This document shows positions 52,182 through 60,650 of a DNA stretch of 64,000 bases, piece after piece. A program made the position numbers and the translations under genes. Source of the DNA: Vreelandella songnenensis (GTDB taxonomy: Bacteria > Pseudomonadota > Gammaproteobacteria > Pseudomonadales > Halomonadaceae). The notes under the pieces are model-generated. The model did no database searches, had not been told where the DNA came from, and worked only from the letters and a program-made list of their open reading frames with translations. The stretch spans positions 153,383 to 217,382 of the forward strand of contig NZ_PVTK01000007.1 of the NCBI RefSeq assembly GCF_003002925.1, in the 5' to 3' direction. Each line of letters opens with the position of its first letter. The first letter of the stretch is position 1.

Positions 52182-53556
52182 GAAAGGATTCCTCAATATG
52201 GGAGCTTGCGGCCGTGGCCTGCGCTGAATCGTTGCCGGGAGCGTGGCTGAAAAGACGCACCACTGCGGCTGGGTTATTCGGGAAAAACAGGTGCAAGTAG
52301 GTCGCGGTCAGGCGCCCGGCACGGTAGATCGGCTCGCCAGGTGCGGGGTGGCGCTGACGGCGCCCGTAAGCGATGGGTTCAGGTGTTTGACCGGCCATTG
52401 AACGATGGTGGGCATGGCCGCGAATGGGCCCTTCGGGCAGCTCGGCGGTCTGCATACCCTGGCAGCCTCGGCGCCCGCGCATGGCGCCGTGCCCCGGCAG
52501 TAAACCGAGCATGGGGTGAGTATTCTCCGCATAGTCGGTGAGCGTTTCCAGGCTATACAGCATGCCACCACACTCGGCGAGAATGGGGTTGCCCGCGCGA
52601 AAGAAGCCTCTAATGGCATCGCGCATGGCGGTGTTCGCCGCCAGCGCCTGCGCGTGAAGCTCCGGGTAGCCGCCGGGCAGCCACAGCGCATCGCATTCGG
52701 GCAGGTCGGCATCGGCAAGCGGTGAGAAAAAGCGCACGCGCGCGCCCATCTGCGCCAGTACATCCAGGTTGGCCTGATAGATAAAGCTGAACGCCGCATC
52801 GCGGGCCACGCCTATCGTATGCCCGGTCAGCGCCTGCGGCACCGCGGGAAGCGCCTCGGCCGGCGCACTGAAACTGACCGGCGAAAGCGTGGCCAGCGCG
52901 TCCAGCAGCCCCGCGGCTTCCAGCGCCTGCGCCGCAGCTTCAAAACGAACTTCCAGCTCAAAACGAATCTCTTCGGCCTGCACCAGCCCCAGGTGGCGCT
53001 CGGGAAGTGTCAATTCAGGGTCACGGGGTACGGCGGCCAAGAACGGTAGGGTGTCAAGCAGCGCGCCTTCAATCAGCTCCCGGTGGCGCTGGGAGCCGCA
53101 ATTGTTGGCAATCAGCCCGGCAACATGGATATCGTCACGAAAGCCAGCAAGCCCCGTTACCAGCGCGGCGGCGGTTTGGGCCATGCCTTTGACATCCATC
53201 ACGATGGCCATGGGAATGCCAAACAGCGCGGCCAGATCGGCGCTGGATGGCTCGCCGTCGTGAAGGCCCATGGCGCCTTCCACCAGAATCAAGTCGGCCT
53301 CGATAGCAGCTTCATAAAAGCGCTGGCGGCAGTAGGCTTCACCTGCCATCCATAAGTCGAGCTGATCCACCGGCTGGCCGGAGGCCTGGGCGAGAATCTG
53401 CGGGTCGAGATAATCCGGGCCGGTCTTGAACACCCGCACCACCTTGCCCTGATTGCGCAGCAGCCGCGCAAGCCCGGCGGTTAGCGTGGTTTTGCCCTGG
53501 CCTGAGGCGGGGGCCGAAATAAACAGCGCGGGGCAGCTGGCAGAAGGTTGGCTCAT
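52168..53556 (-). CDS. cobB: Hydrogenobyrinic (cobyrinic) acid a,c-diamide synthase CobB
   Basis: Glutamine- and ATP-dependent amidation of the a and c carboxylates, 462 residues. The N-terminal dethiobiotin-synthetase-like domain carries SAPASGQGKTTLTAGLARLL (9-28) and LVEGAMGLHDG. The C-terminal class I amidotransferase domain has the nucleophile in ILAECGGMLYSL. In the aerobic pathway the substrate is hydrogenobyrinic acid, before cobalt insertion. Its ATG shares one base with the cobO stop. Confidence 0.93.
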   Translation of the reverse strand: MSQPSASCPALFISAPASGQGKTTLTAGLARLLRNQGKVVRVFKTGPDYLDPQILAQASGQPVDQLDLWMAGEAYCRQRFYEAAIEADLILVEGAMGLHDGEPSSADLAALFGIPMAIVMDVKGMAQTAAALVTGLAGFRDDIHVAGLIANNCGSQRHRELIEGALLDTLPFLAAVPRDPELTLPERHLGLVQAEEIRFELEVRFEAAAQALEAAGLLDALATLSPVSFSAPAEALPAVPQALTGHTIGVARDAAFSFIYQANLDVLAQMGARVRFFSPLADADLPECDALWLPGGYPELHAQALAANTAMRDAIRGFFRAGNPILAECGGMLYSLETLTDYAENTHPMLGLLPGHGAMRGRRGCQGMQTAELPEGPIRGHAHHRSMAGQTPEPIAYGRRQRHPAPGEPIYRAGRLTATYLHLFFPNNPAAVVRLFSHAPGNDSAQATAASSHIEESFHAVK

Positions 53557-54143
53557 CAGTATTCGATCCCCGCTTGCGCCTTGACGCCGCCGCGAAACGC
53601 GTGGCGCTCGTCTTGCACGATGCTGATGGTGTCGGCGATCTCCTGAAGCGGTGTAGCCATGGTGCGTCCGGTGATGATCACGTTCTGGTGCGCCGGGCGG
53701 CGCTGTAACGCCTCGACCACAGGGGCGGTATCCAGGTAGCCGTACTTGAACATGTAGCTCATTTCATCGAGCACGATCAGCCCGTACTCCGGGTTCTCGA
53801 GTAACCCCTTGGCCACGGCCCAGGCGGCCTCTGCGGCCTCGATATCCCGCTCGCGGTCCTGGGTTTCCCAGGTGAAGCCGTGGCCCATGATGTGCCAGTC
53901 GAGCCTTGGATGGTCGCGAAAGAACAGGTACTCGCCGGTCTCGCGGCGGCCCTTGATGAACTGAATGACGGCGCAGCGCTGGCCGTGGCCCAGGGAGCGC
54001 GCCATGGTGCCGAAGGCGGAGCTGCTTTTGCCCTTGCCGTTGCCCTTCAGGAGAATCAGCACGCCGCGCTCCTGCGTCGCCTGGCTGATGCGCTCATCGA
54101 CCACGTCTTTCTTGCGCTGCATGCGGCGTTGATGGTCCGTCAT
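53556..54143 (-). CDS. cobO: Cob(I)yrinic acid a,c-diamide adenosyltransferase CobO
   Basis: Adenosylates the cobalt of corrinoids, 195 residues, CobO/BtuR/CobA type. The P-loop is GNGKGKSSSAFGTMAR (about 34-49). QFIKGRRETGEY, LIVLDEMSYMFKYGYLD and NVIITGRTMATPLQEIADTI are diagnostic. The stop lies at the start of cobB and the start overlaps the ChlI-ChlD stop by four bases. Confidence 0.94.
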   Translation of the reverse strand: MTDHQRRMQRKKDVVDERISQATQERGVLILLKGNGKGKSSSAFGTMARSLGHGQRCAVIQFIKGRRETGEYLFFRDHPRLDWHIMGHGFTWETQDRERDIEAAEAAWAVAKGLLENPEYGLIVLDEMSYMFKYGYLDTAPVVEALQRRPAHQNVIITGRTMATPLQEIADTISIVQDERHAFRGGVKAQAGIEY

Positions 54144-55861
54144 GAAAACTCCTTGATTGGCAGTGTGCAGTAGCGTGCGTCAAGCTCCCGGGCAAGCCTT
54201 GCCCCCTGGCCGCGCTTGACTCTGGCGCCTTCGGTATCCAGCACCAGGCAGTCGCCTGGCGGCGCCAGACCCACAAGGGACTCCCGGGTGCGGCCATCGG
54301 TAATCAGGTAGGTATGAATGGCAAGGCCCGGCTCGCGGCGCTGCCACTGGCGCACCAGCTGGCCTGCCTGAACGATCATGGCGCGCAGCGGCGTGCCGCC
54401 CCCGCCCTCCGCCGAATCGAGCCGGGCCGCCAGACTCTTGGGCGCACGCTGGCGGGGCAGCAACGAGGTGATGGTGTCGTTGCCGAAGCCAAACACCGCC
54501 ATCTGCTCACGCCCCAGATACGCTTGGCGAGCAAGTGACTCGACCCAGCCCTTGGCACGGCCCAGCAGGCGCTGGCCCAACGTCGAGCCGGACGTATCCA
54601 GCAGCACCAGATGTACCTTCGGCTGCCCGGCCCGCGCCGGGCGGTAGCGGAGTGTTTGCCAGGGCCAGGCGCCGCGGTTGGCGGCAAGCGTGGCAAAGGT
54701 ATCCAGGCGCGGCGCGGGAGGCAGCGTGCGTGTGTGCGCCCCGTGCCCCAACTGGTGGCCCTTGCGGGCGCCGCCTTCGGCAGCGCCGCGCTTGCTACCC
54801 GGCAGCATTGGAGCTTCAGGTAGGGCCGCCGCTTCCGTCTGCCGGGTTTGATTAACGGGAGGCATCGCGCCCCACTGCCCCGCCTCGCCCGGCTGCCCCG
54901 CGCCGCTGCCTGCTTGAGCCTTGCTGCCAGTGGGCGGCGAGCCGCCGCCGCTCTGTTCAGAGGGCGGAGCAGGTGGCGGATTGTTTGAGGCGCGCGGCGT
55001 CTCTTCCCGGGTGCGCCGGTGCGAAAGCACCCAGGGGGCGACGGTGTCGATATCAGTTTGATCGATGGCTTCCTGGCCCTGCCAGGCGGCGTGGGCCTGG
55101 GCGGCGCGGTGCCAGGTCACGTCAGCGCGCAGGCCCTCGACGCCCGCCGACTCGCAGCGCCTGGCGATCTGCTCGTATACCCAGTCCGGGGCGCTTACCG
55201 CGTCGAGCCGCTGCCGGGCGCGTTCGATGCGCTGGGTCAGCGAGCGCTGCTCGGCGTCAAAATCCGCCGCGTAGCCTGCGGGGTCACGGTCGAACGCTTC
55301 GCGCTGGCGCACGATGGCGATGCGCTCTTCCACGCTGATAGAGGCCGGCTGCTCCAGGCAGAGGCCGAAGCGGTCCAGCAGTTGCGGGCGCAGCTCGCCT
55401 TCATCCGGGTTCATGGTACCGATCAGGCCAAAACGCGCCGGGTGAGAGTGGCTCAGGCCGTCGCGCTCGACGATATTGACGCCGCTGGCGGCCACATCGA
55501 GCAGCAGATCCACCAGGGTGTCGGGCAGCAGGTTGACCTCATCGACGTAGAGCACGCCGTTGTGCGCCTTGGCCAGAAGCCCTTCGTGAAAGGCGGCCTC
55601 GCGCTCGGTAAGCACTTTCTGAATATCCAGGCTGCCGGTCAGGCGCTCCTCACTTGCCCCGAGCGGCAGCGTGACAAACGGCGACGGGCCAAGGCTCGTG
55701 GCCGGCAGGATGGCGGCCAGCGCCCGAGCCAGGGTGGATTTGGCGCTGCCCCGCGGGCCGCTGATCAATACCCCGCCGATGCGCGGGTTGACGGCGTTGA
55801 GCAGCAGCGCCGTCTTGAGCGCGTGCTGGCCGACCACGGCGGCAAAAGGGAACTCTGACAC
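54140..55861 (-). CDS. Fused ChlI-ChlD type cobaltochelatase/magnesium-chelatase subunit
   Basis: Single polypeptide of 573 residues joining an AAA+ ATPase (ChlI-like, about 1-310; Walker A GPRGSAKST, Walker B VLYVDEVNLL) through a Pro/Gly/Gln-rich linker (about 310-400) to a VWA domain (ChlD-like, about 400-573; MIDAS DTSGST). It replaces CobS and CobT as ATPase partner of CobN, as in pseudomonads. The start is GTG at 55861 with AGGAG six bases upstream; the frame reads 24 codons further. It is the first gene of the cluster, with 300 bases of divergent promoter region before it. Confidence 0.9.
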   Translation of the reverse strand: MSEFPFAAVVGQHALKTALLLNAVNPRIGGVLISGPRGSAKSTLARALAAILPATSLGPSPFVTLPLGASEERLTGSLDIQKVLTEREAAFHEGLLAKAHNGVLYVDEVNLLPDTLVDLLLDVAASGVNIVERDGLSHSHPARFGLIGTMNPDEGELRPQLLDRFGLCLEQPASISVEERIAIVRQREAFDRDPAGYAADFDAEQRSLTQRIERARQRLDAVSAPDWVYEQIARRCESAGVEGLRADVTWHRAAQAHAAWQGQEAIDQTDIDTVAPWVLSHRRTREETPRASNNPPPAPPSEQSGGGSPPTGSKAQAGSGAGQPGEAGQWGAMPPVNQTRQTEAAALPEAPMLPGSKRGAAEGGARKGHQLGHGAHTRTLPPAPRLDTFATLAANRGAWPWQTLRYRPARAGQPKVHLVLLDTSGSTLGQRLLGRAKGWVESLARQAYLGREQMAVFGFGNDTITSLLPRQRAPKSLAARLDSAEGGGGTPLRAMIVQAGQLVRQWQRREPGLAIHTYLITDGRTRESLVGLAPPGDCLVLDTEGARVKRGQGARLARELDARYCTLPIKEFS

Positions 55862-56161
55862 GTAAACTCCTACCGCGATGACGAAGCGGCGTTGGCAGCG
55901 GTGAAAACAGTGGATCGGGCAGGAGTTAAACACCTGCGGGCGGCGTAACGCACCTGAAAATCATTCATAACCGACAAGAAGATAACGATGGAGCCAAGCG
56001 CTTGAAAAGTATTTACAATAACCGGTTAGTATAAGGAAAGCGCAAGGCTCAGGCCAGCCTGTTACCGGGCAGCCGCCCACACCCGAGGCGTCTAGTGCGT
56101 TATCCTTGCGCCTTCGGCCGCCCGCCGAGTTTACACCCATCGGTATCTGGAAGTGACTCCC
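55862..56161. promoter_or_regulatory. Divergent promoter region, chelatase operon / FecCD permease
   Basis: About 300 bases between the two start codons, which must carry both promoters. A short GCAGG/CCTGC hairpin lies near 55920-55940. No B12 box (GCCACTG class) or other cobalamin riboswitch core was found on either strand here, unlike upstream of btuB. Individual promoter boxes could not be fixed. Confidence 0.4.
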
Positions 56162-57208
56162 ATGACATTCATCCGCCTACGCCTGAACGGGTGCTGGCTG
56201 GCCCCTTTAATGCTGCTGGCCGCCTTGTTGGCGGGCACCGCCATCGGCGAAACGTCGATTCCCGTGGATACGATCCTCAAGGTGCTGGCCAACAAGCTGT
56301 GGGGTGCTGAGTACGCGGTTGACCGTATCGATGCCGGCATCATCTGGAACTACCGCTTGAGCCGCGCCGTGGTGGCGGCCTGCTGCGGCACCAGCCTGGC
56401 GCTGGCGGGCGTCGTGCTCCAGGCCTTGCTGCGCAATCCGCTGGCTGACCCTTATCTGATGGGCATTTCAGCGGGGGCTTCTACCGGCGCGGTGGCGGTC
56501 ATGGTGGCGGGCCTGGGCGCCGGTGCGCTGACGCTTTCCGCCGGAGCCTTTGCCGGTGCCGGGCTGGCGTTTGGCCTGGTGGTGCTTCTGGCCCACGCGG
56601 CCAGCAGCGGCACCGGCGGCGGGCGCGGCACCCAGGCCGCCGGGGCGATCATTCTGGCGGGCATTGCAGGCTCTCAGCTGTTCAACGCGCTGACCGCCTT
56701 TATCATCGCCAAATCCGCCAACGCCGAGCAGGCCCGCGGCATCCTGTTCTGGCTGCTGGGCAATCTTTCCGGCGTGCGCTGGACGGATGCGGCGCTGGCG
56801 CTGCCTGCAGCGCTCGGCGGCCTGCTCATCTGCCTGTGGCATCGGCGGGCGCTGGATGCATTTACCTTCGGCACCGACAGCGCTGCCTCCATGGGCATTG
56901 CCGTGCGCCCCATCCGCGCCTTGCTGATCATTGCCATGGCGCTGGTCACCGCGGTCATGGTCTCCATGGTCGGGGCCATTGGTTTTGTGGGGCTGGTGAT
57001 TCCGCATGCCATGCGCTTTATCGTCGGTAGTCAGCATGTCCGGCTGGTGCCCGCTTCGGCGCTGGCGGGCGCGCTGTTTCTGATTGGCGCGGACATTCTT
57101 TCGCGGGTGATCGTGCCGGGCCAGGTACTGCCCATCGGGGTAATTACCTCGTTGATCGGCGCGCCGGCGTTTGCGCTGATTCTGGTCAGGGGTAGAAGAG
57201 CTACATGA
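56162..57208 (+). CDS. FecCD/BtuC-family ABC transporter permease
   Basis: Inner-membrane permease of 348 residues with about ten hydrophobic helices, of the iron-siderophore/cobalamin family. Family motifs are LRNPLADPYLMGISAGAS (about 93-110), GAIGFVGLVIPHAMRFIVG and the terminal LPIGVITSLIGAPAFALIL. ATG at 56162 is chosen; a GTG lies three codons upstream. It overlaps the following ATPase by four bases. No binding-protein gene accompanies the pair. Neighbouring genes suggest a corrinoid, cobinamide or cobalt-chelate substrate, which is inference. Confidence 0.88.
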   Translation: MTFIRLRLNGCWLAPLMLLAALLAGTAIGETSIPVDTILKVLANKLWGAEYAVDRIDAGIIWNYRLSRAVVAACCGTSLALAGVVLQALLRNPLADPYLMGISAGASTGAVAVMVAGLGAGALTLSAGAFAGAGLAFGLVVLLAHAASSGTGGGRGTQAAGAIILAGIAGSQLFNALTAFIIAKSANAEQARGILFWLLGNLSGVRWTDAALALPAALGGLLICLWHRRALDAFTFGTDSAASMGIAVRPIRALLIIAMALVTAVMVSMVGAIGFVGLVIPHAMRFIVGSQHVRLVPASALAGALFLIGADILSRVIVPGQVLPIGVITSLIGAPAFALILVRGRRAT

Positions 57209-57963
57209 ACCTGAGCGCTGAAAATCTGGGCTGGCGGGTTCACGGCCATACCCTGCTCGAGAATGTCTCCCTTGAAGTAGCGCCCGGCCAGACCTTCGGG
57301 CTGATTGGGCCCAACGGTTCGGGAAAGACCACTTTGCTGCGCCTGCTGGCGGGCCTGAGCAAACCCAAGGCCGGCCGCGTGCTGCTGGACGGCAAGTCTC
57401 TCGCCAGGATGCGCCAGCGCCATATCGCCCAATCCATCGCGTTGGTGGAACAGCAGGCCGAAACCACTGACCGCATTCAGGTGCGCCAGGTGGTGGCGCT
57501 GGGCCGCACGCCGTTTCTCTCGGCGCTTCGTTCCTGGACTGAAGAGGACGATGCTATCGTGGATCAGGCGCTAGTGGACGTGGACATGGCGAACATGACA
57601 GGCAGGCTCTGGCATACGCTTTCCGGCGGCGAGCGTCAGCGTGTGCACATCGCTCGGGCGCTGGCGCAGCAGCCGAAAATCCTGCTGCTGGACGAGCCCA
57701 CCAACCACCTGGATATCCGCCACCAGCTGTCGATTCTCGAGCTGGTGAGGCAGTTGCCCATCACGGTGATCATTACCCTGCACGATCTTAACCAGGCCAT
57801 GGCCTGCGACCGGCTGGGCATCATGGATGGCGGGCAGCTGGTCGCCGCCGGCAAGCCCCAGGCCGTGCTTACGTCAGAGCGCTTGCAGCAGACGTTCGGC
57901 GTGCAGGCCGAGCTTTTGACCACCGCCAATGGCGAGCGGCTGATGCGGTTTTATCACGCCTAA
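57205..57963 (+). CDS. FecE/BtuD-family ABC transporter ATP-binding protein
   Basis: ATPase of 252 residues paired with the permease just upstream. Walker A GPNGSGKTT (about 34-42), signature LSGGERQRVHIAR, Walker B ILLLDEPTNHLD and switch histidine in TLHDLNQAMA are intact. It is convergent with the btuD-like ATPase, with only 13 bases between the stops. Confidence 0.9.
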   Translation: MNLSAENLGWRVHGHTLLENVSLEVAPGQTFGLIGPNGSGKTTLLRLLAGLSKPKAGRVLLDGKSLARMRQRHIAQSIALVEQQAETTDRIQVRQVVALGRTPFLSALRSWTEEDDAIVDQALVDVDMANMTGRLWHTLSGGERQRVHIARALAQQPKILLLDEPTNHLDIRHQLSILELVRQLPITVIITLHDLNQAMACDRLGIMDGGQLVAAGKPQAVLTSERLQQTFGVQAELLTTANGERLMRFYHA

Positions 57964-57976
57964 GCCTCTCGCATCG

Positions 57977-58741
57977 CTAACCCCTGGGCATGAACACCCG
58001 GTTACCGTCGATATCTCCCATCGCCAGGCGCTGCTGAAACAGCGGCTCCAGAATCTCCGTGATCAACAGCGCATCGCGCTCGCCCACGCGCGCCTCGCCG
58101 TTCGGGTAAAGCAGCAGCACGTGATCACACCAGCGCGCCGCCAGATTGAGATCGTGCAGGCACATCACCACGCTTTTACCCTTCCCGGCCTGCTCGGCCA
58201 TCAGCGCCATCACGGCACTCTGGTGATGAAGATCCAGATGGTTGGTGGGCTCATCGGCAAGCCAGATGGCGGGGTCCTGAGTCAGCAGCGTGGCGAGCGC
58301 TACCCGCTGGCGCTCGCCGCCGGAAAGCGTACTCATCAGACGATCGCGCAGGTGGGCAATATCCAGGCACTCAAGCGCATGCTGCGCACGGGTATAGTCG
58401 GCGCGGCCCTCCTGCTGCCAGGCCGAAAGAAACGGGTGGCGGCCAATCAACGCGGTTTCCAGCACCGTCGCGGGAAAGCTCTCCATACGCTCCTGAAATA
58501 CCAGCCCAAGGCGCTGGGCTACCTGGCGGCGGCCAAGGCTTGCAAGCGGCGTGTCATCCAGCGTCACGCTGCCCGAGCGCGGCGCGCGCAGCCCGGCCAG
58601 GGTATGCAGCAGCGTTGTCTTGCCGGCGCCGTTGGGGCCAAGCACGCCCCATACCTGGCCGGGCGTGATGGTGAGATCGAGCGGCTGCGCGGGCCGGTTG
58701 GGCACGTCTATCACCAGCTGATGGGCGGCAAGTAATCCCAT
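57977..58741 (-). CDS. btuD: Cobalamin ABC transporter ATP-binding protein BtuD
   Basis: ATPase of the vitamin B12 importer, 254 residues. Walker A GPNGAGKTT (about 35), signature LSGGERQRVALA, Walker B IWLADEPTNHLDL and switch His in CLHDLNLAARW are present. The start overlaps the permease stop by one base (TGATG). It is the last gene of btuB-btuF-btuC-btuD, so it should be under the same riboswitch. Confidence 0.9.
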   Translation of the reverse strand: MGLLAAHQLVIDVPNRPAQPLDLTITPGQVWGVLGPNGAGKTTLLHTLAGLRAPRSGSVTLDDTPLASLGRRQVAQRLGLVFQERMESFPATVLETALIGRHPFLSAWQQEGRADYTRAQHALECLDIAHLRDRLMSTLSGGERQRVALATLLTQDPAIWLADEPTNHLDLHHQSAVMALMAEQAGKGKSVVMCLHDLNLAARWCDHVLLLYPNGEARVGERDALLITEILEPLFQQRLAMGDIDGNRVFMPRG

Positions 58742-59721
58742 CAGCGGCTCCGGTGCAGCAGGAATAAAAACGTCGGCACGCCCAGCAGCGCCGTAATCAC
58801 GCCGACCGGCAGCTGCTCCGGGGCAATCACGGTGCGCGCCAGGGTATCGGCCAGTACCAGCAGCGTGCCACCGGCCAGCGCGCAGGCGGGTAACAGCCGG
58901 CGCTGGTCGTTGCCCACGATCAGGCGCAGCATGTGCGGTATGACCAGGCCCACAAACCCGATACTGCCGGCGGTCGTCACGGCGGCAGCGGTCAGCAGGC
59001 TCGCAAGGATGTAAATGCCCCACTCCAGAGGCCGTACGTTCACGCCAAGCGCCGCGGCTGGTAACGCACCGCGGGCCAGCACGTTCAGGCTTCGCCCCAG
59101 CGGCACCAGCACCGCGCAGACCCCCATCAGCAGCAACAGCGGCGGCCACGGCGCCCGGGCGTAGGCCAGATCGCCCATCAGCCAGTAAAGCATGCCCGGC
59201 AGGCGCTCCGCCGGGCTGAGCGCAAGCATCAGGGTAATCACCGCGCCCCAGCCAGAAGCCACCACCACGCCGGTCAGCAGAAGCCGCGCCGGGGTCCAGC
59301 CGCCGCGCCCATGGGCCAGGCCAAATACCAGCAGGGTCGAGAACAGCGCCCCGGCAAAGGCGGCGCTGGAGATCAGCAGTGCCCCCAGGCCCGCCAGCAT
59401 GGCCGCCAGCGCGCCAATCGATGCACCGCCGGAAAGCCCCAGCACGTAGGGATCCGCCAGTGGATTGCGCAGCAGTACCTGCATCAATGCCCCGGCCACC
59501 GCCAGCAGCCCGCCTACGGCAAAGGCGCTCAGCGCGCGCGGCAGGCGCAGCTCCCAGACCAGCGTGCTGGCCAATAGTCCGCCCTGGCCCCGGGCAGCCG
59601 CCCAAAGCTCGCTCAGTGAAAGCGGCGCGCTGCCCAGGCTGAGCGCCAGCAGCAGCGCCCCCAGTGCGGCAAGCGCAAGCATCCCTAAAGGCAGGCTTGA
59701 GTGACCGCGCAGACGCCGCAT
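58741..59721 (-). CDS. btuC: Cobalamin ABC transporter permease BtuC
   Basis: Inner-membrane permease of 326 residues, FecCD family, about ten helices. LLRNPLADPYVLGLSGGAS, GSIGFVGLVIPHMLRLIVG and LPVGVITALLGVPTFLFLL are the family motifs. The start ATG at 59721 shares one base with the btuF stop (TAATG), and the stop shares one base with the btuD start. A longer upstream frame is a shadow. Confidence 0.9.
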   Translation of the reverse strand: MRRLRGHSSLPLGMLALAALGALLLALSLGSAPLSLSELWAAARGQGGLLASTLVWELRLPRALSAFAVGGLLAVAGALMQVLLRNPLADPYVLGLSGGASIGALAAMLAGLGALLISSAAFAGALFSTLLVFGLAHGRGGWTPARLLLTGVVVASGWGAVITLMLALSPAERLPGMLYWLMGDLAYARAPWPPLLLLMGVCAVLVPLGRSLNVLARGALPAAALGVNVRPLEWGIYILASLLTAAAVTTAGSIGFVGLVIPHMLRLIVGNDQRRLLPACALAGGTLLVLADTLARTVIAPEQLPVGVITALLGVPTFLFLLHRSR

Positions 59722-60650
59722 TACAAGGCCCCGCGCTGCCGTCGTACGCTTTGCAGCTGGTCGCAGAGAATCTTGGCGCCCTGCACCAGCCTTGGCGTGG
59801 GCCGCTGAATCAGAGAGGGCGGCACAAAGAAGAGGTGCTGGTTGGCAACGGCGGCCAGGTGCGGGTACTGCTCCCAGTGGGTCAGCCAACGGCGGTTCTC
59901 CTCCCCCATCCCGCCGGCCACGATAGCCTCCGGGTTGGCGGCCAGCACTACCTCGTCATCCAGACGCGGTACCAGCCGGGGCTGCTCGCCTACCACGTTG
60001 GTGCCACCACACAGCTGAATCACCTGCCCGATCAGGTGCTGGTCGTTCACGCTCATCAACGGTTCATTCCACACCTGGTAGAACGTGCTTACCGGCTGGC
60101 GACCGGCAAACTGGGTTTCCAGCATGCCCATCTGCTGGCGAAAGGTATCCGCCACGCGCTGCCCGGCCTGCTCGGTGCCGGCCAACCGGGCTAGCCGCTC
60201 GATCGCGCTTGCCACACCCTCGATGCTACGCGGCTCGATGTAGAATACCGCCACCCCCAGTGTTTCCAGGGTTTCCAACTGCTCGGCCGGATTGCCGGTC
60301 ACCCAGCCAACGGCCAGATCCGGCGCAAGGCTTACCAGCGCTTCAAGATCAATGCGCGTATGGCTGCCCACCGATGGCACCTCCTTGGCTTCGGGTGGGT
60401 AATCACTGTAGGAAACCACCGCCACGACCTGATCGCCAGCGCCGGCGGCATAGGTAAGCTCGGTGGCACCCGGTGAAAGCGTGGCAATGCGCCGGGCGGG
60501 ATTGTGCAGGCACACTTCCCGGTCACGATCATCGACAACGCAGCGCCCGTGGTGATGCGCCTGCGCCGCACCGGCCCCCAGGCCCTGCGTTAGACAAAGG
60601 GCCAGGCCCAGTGCAACGCCCAGCGTCAGCCGACGTGTACTACTGGCCAA
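59721..60650 (-). CDS. btuF: Cobalamin-binding periplasmic protein BtuF
   Basis: Periplasmic substrate-binding protein of 309 residues, class III (helical-backbone) fold. The signal peptide is RRLTLGVALGLALCL... with cleavage after AAQA, followed by a His-rich HHHG. ARRIATLSPGATELTYAAGAG and VGSHTRIDLEALVSLAPDLAVGW are typical BtuF strands. Start is TTG, overlapping the btuB 3' end by 11 bases; no ATG fits the signal peptide. It delivers B12 from BtuB to BtuCD. Confidence 0.88.
   Translation of the reverse strand: MASSTRRLTLGVALGLALCLTQGLGAGAAQAHHHGRCVVDDRDREVCLHNPARRIATLSPGATELTYAAGAGDQVVAVVSYSDYPPEAKEVPSVGSHTRIDLEALVSLAPDLAVGWVTGNPAEQLETLETLGVAVFYIEPRSIEGVASAIERLARLAGTEQAGQRVADTFRQQMGMLETQFAGRQPVSTFYQVWNEPLMSVNDQHLIGQVIQLCGGTNVVGEQPRLVPRLDDEVVLAANPEAIVAGGMGEENRRWLTHWEQYPHLAAVANQHLFFVPPSLIQRPTPRLVQGAKILCDQLQSVRRQRGAL

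Noticed and set aside
55862..56161. Possible cobalamin riboswitch before the chelatase operon
   Set aside because: No B12 box or the conserved 5' and 3' elements that are plain upstream of btuB.
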